From Artemisia argyi (lineage: Eukaryota; Streptophyta; Magnoliopsida; Asterales; Asteraceae), in contig CM060708.1 of assembly GCA_030686995.1 (NCBI GenBank), positions 103,937,501-104,001,500 of the forward strand: a stretch of 64,000 nt of DNA, read 5' to 3'. Shown here in pieces: positions 54,278-64,000 of this stretch. Both the position numbers and the translations under genes were made by a program. The notes under the pieces are model-generated. The model saw nothing but the letters and a program-made list of their open reading frames with translations. It was not told the origin of the DNA and made no database searches. Positions within the stretch are counted from its first letter, which is position 1, and each line of letters opens with the position of its first letter.

Positions 54278-56854
54278 TCATTGGTCCATGGGGAAAGTTT
54301 GGTGGTCCGGGACAATAGGTGGTATGTCCCCTCCAAAATAGTGTTTCAACCGATGCCCATTTACTTTGAAATTTGGACCGTCGTCTTGAGATAACTCGAC
54401 GGTGCCATAAGGATAAACTTTGGCAACGGTGAAAGGTCCAGTCCAGCGGGTTTTAAGCTTACCCGAAAAGATTTTTAATCGAGAATTAAAAAGAAGGACT
54501 CGGTCACCAACGTTGAAAACGCAGTTCTTGATTTTGGAGTCATGGATCTTCTTTGTTTTCTCTTTATAGATTAAAGAGTTTTCGTAAGCTTGATCACGAA
54601 GTTCATTGAGTTCATTGAGTTGAACTTTCCTGTGATCACCCGCAGACTTAAGATCGAAATTTGCATTCTTCAAAGCCCAATAAGCTTTGTGCTCGAGCTC
54701 AATCGGTAGATGACAAGCCTTTCCATAAACGAGCTTATAAGGAGTACACCCGATGGGTGTTTTATAAGCCGTGCGAAAAGCCCATAGAGCGTCATCTAAC
54801 TTATCCGACCAAGAGGCACGGTTTTCGCCTACGGTTCTTTCAAGAATTCTTTTCAAACCACGGTTTGAAACCTCCACTTGCCCACTCGTTTGTGGGTGAT
54901 AAGCGGTAGCAAGTCGGTGAGTGACACCATACTTGAGCATGACTTTTGCAAATTGTTCGTTGCAAAAGTGAGTACCGCGATCGCTTATGATAGCGCGGGG
55001 AGTTCCAAACCTTGAGAATAACGATTTCAAAAACTTTACGACTACTCATGCATCGTTGGTAGGGAGAGCTTTTGCTTCGACCCATTTTGACAAGTAGTCA
55101 ACGGCCACGAGTATGTACTTGTTCCCTCGTGAAGACGGGAACGGCCCCATAAAGTCTATGCCCCAAACATCAAAGATTTCACGTACTTGGATGACGTTTT
55201 GTGGCATTTCATCCCATTGTGTGATCTTCCCTTGACGTTGACACGAGTCACAAGATTTGACTAGGTCATGGGCGTCTTTATAAATGGAGGGCCAATAAAA
55301 ACCGGACTCAAATACTTTTCGAGCGGTGTAGTTCGGGCCATGATGTCCCCCGGTGGGTCCATTATGACAAGCCTTAAGGATTTCCATGGCTTCTTGGCCA
55401 TGAACACACCTTCGAATAACCTGATCCGCACAAATTTTAAACAGATAAGGATCGTCCCAAAAGTAGTGATTAACATCTTTGAAAAACTTGCTCTTTTGGT
55501 GGGACGACATCCCTTTAACAATGAAGTTCCCCGCATGGTAGTTTGCAAAGTCGGCAAACCATGGGGTACTAGAATCACCACGAGAGGAAATCACATTGAG
55601 TGTCTCGAGAGGAAACGTTTCATTTATTTCCTTTTTCTCGAGAACTCCTTGATGAGGATTCTCCAATCGGGAAAGATGGTCAGCAGCAAGGTTCTCGGCT
55701 CCTTTTTTATTACGAATGATGATATCAAATTCTTGTAGGAGGAGAACCCAACGGAGCAATCTCGGCTTTGCGTCTTGCTTGGCAAAGATATATTTTAGAG
55801 CCGAGTGGTCCGTGTACACTATGCACTTAGTCAAGATCAAATATGGCTGAAACTTCTCAAACGCATACACCACGGCTAGTAATTCTTTTTCCGTTGTGGT
55901 GTAATGAGCTTGAGCTTCGGTCAAGGTTTTGCTTGCATAATGAATCGGCTGAAAATGCTTGGTTTTTCGTTGCCCCAAGACCGCACCCATTGCAAAGTCA
56001 CTTGCATCACACATGAGTTCGAAAGGTTGGTCCCAATCGGGGGCAACTAGAATGGGTGCCTCGATAAGCTTTTTCTTGAGAGTTTGAAAAGCTTCGATGC
56101 ACTCATCGGAAAAGACAAATGGAGTCTCTTTTTCAAGAAGTAGGGTCATAGGCCTAGCTATCTTCGAGAAATCTTGAATGAATCTATGATAGAAGCCGGC
56201 ATGACCCAGGAAACTCCGAACACCTTTGACAGTAGTGGGAGGAGGAAGCTTAGCAATGACGTCGATTTTAGCTTTATCAACCTCAATCCCACTCTTGGAA
56301 ATCTTATGGCCAAGGACAATTCTTTCCTTGACCATGAAATGACTTTTCTCCCAATTTAGACTAAGATTGGTGTCTTCACACCTTTGAAGCATTTTGTCTA
56401 AATTGGAGAGGCATGATTCGAATGAATTCCCAACGACCGAAAAATCATCCATGATGACCTCCATTGTTTTCTCGATCATGTCGTGAAAAATGGCCATCAT
56501 GCATCGTTGAAACGTGCCCGGAGCATTGCATAAGCCAAAAGGCATGCGTCGATAAGCAAATGTTCCGTATGGGCACGTAAAAGTCGTCTTTTCTTGATCT
56601 TGAGGATCGATGGGAATTTGGAAATAACCCGAAAAACCGTCAAGGAAACAATAGTATTCGTTTCCCGCCAATCTTTCGAGCATTTGATCCATGAAAGGTA
56701 ATGGAAAGTGGTCTTTATGGGTGGCGTCGTTTAATTTTCGATAATCAATGCAAACGCGCCAACCCGTTACCAATCGAGTAGGAATTAACTCGTTATCATC
56801 GTTTTTTACGTTATGCCACCTTTCTTGCGTACACAATGAACGGGACTCACCCAA
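54278..56854 (-). pseudogene. Element C Pol: RT, RNase H and integrase, with one stop
   Basis: The frame is open from the frameshift near 56810 to a TGA at 55046-55048, then again in the same frame to 54278. RT has [12 protein letters not shown] and an intact catalytic box IMDDFSVVG (both Asp at 56444-56449), in contrast to element B. RNase H shows [31 protein letters not shown] and AADHLSRL. Integrase has an H2C2 finger ([15 protein letters not shown]), the core Asp in [20 protein letters not shown] and HPQTSGQVE. The TGA falls between the first and second catalytic Asp, at a place where B has an Arg codon. The end (54278) is followed directly by the 3' UTR. Confidence 0.9.
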
Positions 56855-59800
56855 GGACTATCCGAAATAGGGTAAATCAAGCCGGAATCAAGAAGTTTTA
56901 TGACCTCTTGCTTGATAACCTCATGAATCTTAGGATTTACCCGTCTTTGTTGTTGAACCGCCGGTTTAAAGTCATCCTCCATCAAAATTTTGTGCATACA
57001 AAATTCCGGGTTAATACCCTTGATGTCGGAAAGTCTCCAAGCAATGGCTCGCTTGTGTAACTTTAAAACCTTGAGGAGAGCGGTTTTGTTTTCCTCATTC
57101 AAGTCTTTAGCGATTATGACGGGAAACTTATCGTCACCCTCCAAAAACACGTACTCGAGATGAGGCGGAAGTTCCTTGAGTTCGACCTCAGGAAAGTCAT
57201 CAGTTTTTTCAACATCTTTGACTTCCACATTATGAAGTTCTTTTGGAGGAAGAGATGAAGGATCATCATTAAGCAACTTCTCAAGGAGAAGTATGTCTTC
57301 CTCGGGATTGATAGAATCATAATCAACATGAGAATCACACGACAAACAAGCTTCGATTTCTTCCAAAATGAAGTCACCTCCCAAAAATAGAGTAAGAGAG
57401 GGGGGAGAGACATCATTGGAAGGATTGATTGATCCTTGCACATTTAACACTTCTTCAATATGGTCATCACATGCAAAATCGATGACATCAAGTCGGTTAA
57501 TTTCTTCTCGTTCAAGGTCGAGAAGATCTTTTGAAGTGTTTTCAATGTTAATGACCAACTTTTCATCGCCAACTCTAAGAGTCATTTCTCCTTCGAAGAC
57601 GTCGATTAGTGCACGAGCCGTTTTTAAGAATGGTCTTTCCAAGATAAGGGGGACACGAGGATCGGAATCAAAATCGACGACTACGAAGTCGGCAGGAAAA
57701 TGGAACTTGCCAACCTTCACAAAGACATCTTCTGCAATGCCCTTCGGAATCGTAACCGAACGGGTTGCTAATTCGAGAGTCATTCGTGTTGGTGTAAGCT
57801 CGGGAAGTGAAAGTTTTTTCCAAATAAAGAAAGGCATGAGGTTTATGCTAGCGCCAAGATCGGCCAAGGCAAAGCATTCCTCAAGCTTTTGGAAATCACA
57901 TGGAATGAGAAATTTTCCGGGGTCTCCTAATTTTTCGGGAAGTTTCTTTAGGAGAACCGCCGAACAATTTTCGTTCAAACGAGTTTTGGTGAGTTCAAAT
58001 AGTTTCTCTTTGTTACTTAGAAGACTCTTGAAAGTGGAAGCAAACTTGGGCATATAGAGAAGAGCATCCGTGAAACTAATGTCGAAGTGTAGTTTTTGAA
58101 AAATTTCAAGAAATTTCTTCATTTGATCATTAGTTTGTTCGCGGAGTCTTTGATCATTTAAACGTGAAGGATATGGTATTGAAGCTTTTGGTTGAACGGG
58201 ATTTTCTAAGGGTTCAAAAACAATTCCCGGTTTAGATTTGGTTTTTGGGACAACATGAGGTTGGATGTGTGCGGTACTTCGTGTACTTGTGATTTGCACC
58301 TTATCCTTTGTAGCCTCATGTTCACGTTCCACTACCTCGGGAGGAGAAGAAGATGAGGTAGTAGGAATCGTGGGTCCATCATAAGAAACTCCACTACGGG
58401 TTGTGATCACCTTTACATCGCCCTTCGGGTTGGCGATCGTGTTGCTTGGTAGCATTCCCAATCCCGAAGGTCGATCATTTAAAGACTTCTGTAGTTCAGA
58501 AATCTGACTGATCAACAACCTGTTAGTTTCTTCTTGAGCTTTCATAAATTGTTTCAATAACTCATCAGTGGGTGATGGAGTTTGAACAACGGTTTGATTT
58601 TGAGGAAAGTTTTGAGCTCGGTTGTTTTGATTGAAACCTTGATTTTGAAAATTTCCATGGTTTTGATTACCATGAAAATTGTTTCCTTGATTGAAATTAC
58701 CATAACCCTTGTTTCTATTTAAGTTTCCTTGATTCTGAGAACCTTGGTTGTAATTTCCCCCTTGATTTTGATATTGGTTTATAGGGGCCTGAAATTGGTT
58801 TTGAACATTCGGGTTTCTTTGTTGTTGATTTTGATTGAATCGATTTGGATTATTGGGTTGAGAAAAACCGGGTGGACCACTTTGATTGTTAGCACGGTAA
58901 TTTGGTTCCATTTGACGACGGTATTGGTTACCTCCTTGGTTAGAACTATCGACTATTGCATTGACTTCAAATGGATTTCCATCGGTGGCAGTACAATTGT
59001 AGTAAGCGTGTGGACCACCACAAGTAACACAAACATCAACCTTTTTGACTTCAGCAGGTTGAGAAGAAACTTTCTTCGTTTTGGGGAGAACCAAAGCATG
59101 AATAGCTTCCGTGAGCTTGTCAAATCTAGCATCGGTGCTAGATTGAGCCACGAGTGATGAGGAAGAAGGACCAACATTAACTTGTGAAACAACCGATTTG
59201 CTTCGTGGAATGCGGACCTTAGACTTATTTTCAATGATCATCAAAGCATCTTTGGTGGTTCGATTCAAGAAGTTGCCTCCCGCGGAGGCATTAAGAGAGT
59301 CTTGATCGACTTGGCTCACACCATTATAGAAAGTGTCGAGTTGCACTAACTCGGAAAAACCGTGATGAGGACATTTACGAAGCATGTCCTTGTAACGATC
59401 CCATGCCTCACCGAATGATTCGTCAAATTTTTGAGTGAATTTCATGATCTCATTATTGAGGGCGGTGGTTTTAGATGGAGGAAAGAATTCGTTCACTAAC
59501 TTCTTGACTAAATCTTCCCACGTTTCATTCGATCAAGGGGATTGTTTGTCTAGCCAATTTTTGGCAGCCCCATCGAGGGAAAACGGGAAGAGGAGAAGTT
59601 TGATAGCTTCCTCAGGGACATTTTATCATTTGATGGTAGACGTGATTTTGTTGAACCATCTAATGTGATCTTGAGGATCGTCCCTCTCGAAACCATAGAA
59701 TTGACGCGAGGTGACTAAGTTAATCAACCTCGTCTTAAGCTCGAAATTGTCAGCCACAATGGCTGGAATGATGATAGTATCTCCGTAACCCTCGATGGTT

Positions 59801-59970
59801 GCTTGGAGAAGCTCATTCATAGTGGGCTCAGCTGCCATGATTGGAATAGTACGAAGCTCGGGTTCGACTATTCGATTGGTATGTCGTCGATTACGCCTTC
59901 TTCTCGGGATGTTATTAAGCGATTGCAAAGGACTTGTTGACGTAGACGAACGTGTGCGCATGCACCACAA
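56806..59970 (-). pseudogene. Element C Gag-protease and start of RT, with three stops
   Basis: It begins at an ATG at 59970 or 59961 (MRTRSSTSTS). In-frame stops lie at 59626-59628, 59623-59625 and 59533-59535; the frame is then open to 56806, where a one-base shift near a T run (56802-56807) carries RT into the next frame. Gag shows NEFFPPSKTTALNNEI and the helical core, then a CX2CX3HX4C knuckle (CVTCGGPHAYYNC, about 58992-59031). A strikingly Asn/Gln/Gly-rich stretch of about 110 residues follows (about 58590-58920). Protease has ADLGASINLMP. The last part ([15 protein letters not shown]) is the beginning of RT. Confidence 0.9.
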
Positions 59971-60471
59971 AAAATATCAATTAAAACAATACCACTTTAA
60001 AGACAAGGGAACTTAAACCAATAATCAAGAACGCAAGGTCAACTTCTAAAGAAAAACGCACAAAGGAGCGGGAGAGAAGAATGGATCTCTCACTGGGTGA
60101 AGTTCGTTGGATCGCCACATACCGTTTCGACTCCTCTTAAAGTGTGTTTCTCGTTTAAAAGTTTTACAAAACGCAAGTGATACAAAGGCAAGTTTTGATC
60201 TTTGGTTTGGGAACTTATTATGGTCACACCCCCAGTTGGTAGGTGTTCTGCCTTGGTTTGCGGTGGTAAGATTTTAATGTTGTATTTATTAAACAATGAA
60301 ACGGGAAAATCTTTTTGTGTTTTTCTTTAACTTTTATAGATATAATACATATACTAGAAACAAAAGAAAAATATTTTTGGTTTTTTTATACGTTTTATAA
60401 AAGCGTAACTTCTTGCGAAGGTTCTACAAGACTAATCGTCTAAACCTTATCGAGACTTTCGACACACAGCC
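59971..60471 (-). other. Element C 5' leader
   Basis: Non-coding sequence between the primer-binding site and the Gag start. Nothing further recognised. Confidence 0.6.
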
Positions 60472-60489
60472 TCCCCGACAGCGGCGCCA
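60472..60489 (-). other. Primer-binding site of element C (tRNA-Asp type)
   Basis: The minus strand reads TGGCGCCGCTGTCGGGGA two bases after the LTR end. It differs from the tRNA-Asp complement at two of 18 positions. Confidence 0.8.
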
Positions 60490-60491
60490 TT

Positions 60492-63400
60492 TGATTCGTT
60501 GTGTTTTGGTGTGTGCAAACAACAATTTTATCAAAATATCAACAATTTGTCGTGAGACAAATAAACGTGAAGTAGTACGAGTAAACCGTTTAGGAAAACG
60601 ATTACCTCGCAAAACTTGTGAAAGTGATATTCAAATTGTGAGACCGGGAAGTGATTTCCCGGGTCGTACCCCAACGAGGTGTGAATGGAAAGCTTCGAAT
60701 GAGATTGGGATTAAAATCTTGTATGATTGGAAAGGTTATTTGATTTTGCGATACGTTAAATTAACGAATTTGAAAATTAACGAACGAATGTAAAAGTAAA
60801 TTAACCTAAGGTAACTAACAACCTAATTAATACCTAAAACACTACGGGAAAACATAATTAGGTATCGGGAATCCTAAAATGTTAACTAAATCAAAAACAC
60901 GACGTTTATTAAAAAGTAACGCAAGTGCGCGAAATAAAACGCGAGTTTTGAGCCACAAACGTCCTACGGGGTTCTAATTAATTTTCTTACTTACTAAAAT
61001 GCAAAAGAAATTTTTTGAAAAAAGAAAATAAAATTTTCAAATAAAATTCAATTTATTATGAATTAATTACTAATTTAACTAACTTAAATCAAAATAAATA
61101 TTAGAACTATTCTAATAAATCTAATCTTTTTCTGGAAATTAAGTTAAGTTAAAACAAATTTAATAAAAATAAAAAGTTTGGAATAAAAGGTCTAAATAAG
61201 CAGAAATAAGCAGATCATAAGCAAATAAGCATAAACTAAATAAAGGCTATATAAAAGATTGATTTTGCAAACTATGATTGAAAAAGTCCCAAGGGCAGAT
61301 GGTTGTGATGTTGTGTATTGTGGTCGGGCTGTGCAAGAGGTCTGGGGTTCGAACCTTAACCCAGACTTTTTGCAACAATTATATATAAATTTTTTTATTT
61401 TGCTTTCCTTCTTTTTCAAAACTCACAACCTCAAAACACAAACTCAAACAACAACTGATTCAAACAGATCCTTTTTATGACAGATTCAAGTTTATCATTT
61501 TTATTCAAAATTGCCTTCTTTTCTTTTGAAATGCCACACACACAAATGAGCTAAACAAGCTCAAATAAGCTTTGAGTCTAAACAAACATCAATACAGAAA
61601 CCACAAATGCATGATTAACAACAAGATTAACCGCAGGGGGTATCAATAACTCAGAATCAAACAGATTGAATCAATGACTCAGCTTGTTCAAGAACAACAT
61701 AGTAGCAGCAGTTAAAATGGACAAAAAGGACGAGAGAGTGCTTAATTTTAAGTACTGGATAAGCAGTTAGGCTAACCCTAAAACTAATTCTCTAAAACCT
61801 ATCTAGGTGTCTTCCTAAATCAATAATTAACAACACCTAACACCTACAAACTGAGAATCTAAGTGCAAACTGAATTGGGTGAAAACTGATTCAAGGTGAG
61901 TCCTGCCCTGCAGGCCTCTTTGAGCAGTGGTGGGACCCACAAATAAAATCGCAAAAATGGAACAAGTATAGGAATCCAAAGGTGAGCTGGGGGACTTCCA
62001 ATCCTAAAAAACTCAAGGTCTGAACCCTCTTCCAAAATTCTGCATAATTCCCTTTGTTTGGACAAAATCTTGGTTGAAACACTTTTGACTTTTGAAACTT
62101 TGAATATCAGTTGCCAGAGGTGAATTTCTAAGGAGCCTAAATGATTAAAACTGATGTATTAAGATGGTGTGAGACTATATCTAACAATCTTAACAGATTT
62201 TGATGTCACATAAAGATTATCCTATATCCATTCCTAACAACTAAGCTGTTAAAGGGTTTGGATACCTAAGTTGACTTTTTGCAAGTAGAACTACCAATTT
62301 AAGACTTTAACTACTCTAATTTGACTCTAAAAGTGAAATCTGAGCTGACTTTACACACCAAAGGCAGCAAGAACCTAGTGTATACTGATAAAACACCCCT
62401 TAACCCTACTGTTTTGCTGATTTTGCAACCCAGATGATCAGATTACTAACTATTACCAACCATTATTGATCCTAATTTAGCAAATCTAAATACTCAAACA
62501 TAACAGATTATAAATTATGCATAACATAAGAAAGTTGGATTTGAAACATTACTTGTGAACCAGAGTGCTGAAACCACATGAGAACTAAGAATCCATGAAC
62601 CACCTATGTGTCTCCCATGAGACTTTAACCCAAACTCCATCCATCCATACCCTGCTACTGCTGTATTATCTACTTCCTAACCAAGCTTTCCTTTGATTTT
62701 CCTTTTTCTCTCTTTTCTTTCTGAGATTAGTTTTCTTTTGTTCCACAGACAAAAACAGTACTCAAAGTAAATTTTGATAATCAATAAACAGAACTCATTT
62801 GATAAAAAGTAAGGAACTTGAATTTGAATAGAAACTTAAGTGAACTGAAATACCATTTTCATTAAACTAAAACTCTGAGTTACACTTTGAAAACTACAAT
62901 TTAAAATAAAGATTACAAGAGAAAAGAGAGATATGCCCTTAGGCTTACAAAGCTTCTCTATATATACTACACCAAGGAGGTAGGTACAAAAATGCATTCC
63001 TTGGCTCCATCTTCATTGAGTGAAAGTGGTTTCCACATCAGCTTGTGCTTCTTTATCTCTGGAATGCTGCTCCCTTGACCCTTCTGATTACATCCCAGCC
63101 CTTGAATGGTCTTGAAAGTAATCTCATCCATTAAATTGTTCCTTGGCGCCAAAACAGTGTTGGTGGATTGATGACCTGGAAGGAGTTTGGTAGGGTTTGT
63201 GAGTATGAGGGGGGTGGTGAGTGGGATTGGGATATGGGATGGAGAAGACAAAGGGAGGATGCTGATGGTTGTTTGTAGGTTAGGAGTCATGGGGTGGGAG
63301 GAGTTACTTTGGGGAAGAAGATAACTCTGTTACATGTTTTGACCGATTGACCATCACCCCTTTTAGGTTTTATTAATATCGTGTGATAAAATGGGCTTGG

Positions 63401-64000
63401 GGGTGTATGGTCCTTGGGTGGGATCTGTTGAAGTGATGGGCTGGGAATGTTTGTGTTAAAAAGGAGTCCAATTTAGTTTAGTCTTAATAATCACAAGGCC
63501 CATTCATGTAAATCTCCGAATTCTTAGGGACCAAAGCTGCCAAATTTTCAAACTCTCATCAAGGACTATTTGTGTCCACCATTTATTTCTCAAGGACCTT
63601 TGTTGTTTATTTTCCAAAGAAAAATCACCCGGGGACCAATCCTGCCAAATTTGCAAATTACAGGGACCAAACATGCCAATTGTGAATTTTCAAAGGTTTA
63701 ACTTGAAATCTTTTGAAATCATTTTACCCAAAGATCATTTGTTATTTATTTTGACTATTGTAGAGCAAGGGTTGACTTTTCTTTGAAAACGATTGACTAG
63801 GGACTAGTTTTGTAAAACTTTGAAAGTTGGGGGACTGAAACTGCATTTATGCAAATTTTGTTCGTTTTTCGTTTGTTTTCACTCGTTTTGCATCAGAAAC
63901 ATATAAAATACGATCTTTGGGATTTTCTTCATATTTTAATGCGTTTTTGAGTATTTTTAATCGTTTTGCAGTTCAGATTTGACTAAAAATGATGAGTATT
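60492..64000 (-). repeat. 5' LTR of element C, cut by the window end
   Basis: On the minus strand it ends AACGAATCA at 60492. By comparison with 43667-47266 only about 13 bases of its start lie beyond 64000. It is very similar to that solo LTR throughout, including the SINE-like segment (B box 61346-61355), but lacks the long TA repeat. A TATATATAG box lies at about 62955 (minus) and GGTCCCT-type phrases at 63490-63850 (minus). No gene is seen. Confidence 0.85.

Larger units (their letters stand above)
53631..64000 (-). mobile_element. Element C: 3'-truncated Athila/Tat-like Ty3/gypsy retrotransposon
   Basis: On the minus strand: 5' LTR (60492 to beyond 64000), tRNA-Asp-type primer-binding site, leader, Gag-PR-RT-RNase H-IN, and a 3' UTR that stops at 53631, where sequence equivalent to TTGGTAATCAGC in A breaks off. 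The rest of the 3' UTR, the polypurine tract and the 3' LTR are missing. The coding part has at least four in-frame stops and one frameshift, so it is old or relaxed. Its 3' UTR is homologous to that of A1 and A'. Confidence 0.85.

Noticed and set aside
57368..58057. 229-codon plus-strand ORF antisense to element C Gag-protease
   Set aside because: It mirrors the real coding frame on the minus strand and has no family features; other antisense frames within gag-pol were dropped for the same reason.

Overview
This window is nuclear DNA from a flowering plant, very probably a eudicot and plausibly Asteraceae. The evidence is intron-bearing genes with plant splice signals, Athila/Tat-type Ty3/gypsy elements primed by tRNA-Asp, a Stowaway MITE, a plant PIF/Harbinger transposase and PB1-like MULE coding sequence. 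The family placement is inference from remembered family resemblance only. There are no bacterial operons, CRISPR arrays or rRNA genes. Transposable elements fill most of the 64 kb; one host gene is clear.

Left third (1-24788): nested Ty3/gypsy elements. A non-autonomous element A' (7319-8593 continuing at 19428-24788) carries an ORF with three zinc knuckles and a C-terminal hydrophobic segment. It was hit by a full-length young element B (8594-19422, TSD TGATC, two 1406-bp LTRs with about four differences) and by a relative of B (B', of which 5976-7318 is LTR). A second copy of the A family (A1, 1-5975) lies inside the B' LTR. B encodes Gag-Pol, but the RT active site reads FMND and the integrase has an in-frame stop.

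Middle (24789-43666): a truncated Copia-like LTR; low-information sequence; a three-exon minus-strand gene for a DUF4378/TRM-like protein (27588-30673); a 9.66-kb Mutator-like element (30893-40551, 9-bp TSD TAAACAAAA, long inverted ends, several small ORFs) sitting 210 bp upstream of that gene's start codon; inside it a very young non-autonomous Copia-type element (36306-38746, TSD CAAAT, identical LTRs) with about 19 copies of a CTAACTCGGCAAG-type repeat; a fold-back MITE; and a PIF/Harbinger element with an open 437-codon transposase.

Right third (43667-64000): a probable solo LTR (43667-47266), a MULE-type MITE with a 9-bp TSD, a LINE remnant, a Stowaway MITE, a solo LTR with a perfect TSD (49380-53390), and a 3'-truncated minus-strand Athila-like element C (53631 to beyond the window end) with broken gag-pol.

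A, B and C share a repeated layout after the last ORF: a stop-proximal hairpin, then a hairpin immediately before a polypurine-like motif. One stem base pair in the second hairpin differs compensatorily between B and A/C. A and C also share 3' UTR sequence, so C is the likely type of autonomous partner for A. LTR identities and motif counts were read by eye; no alignment or database search was run.
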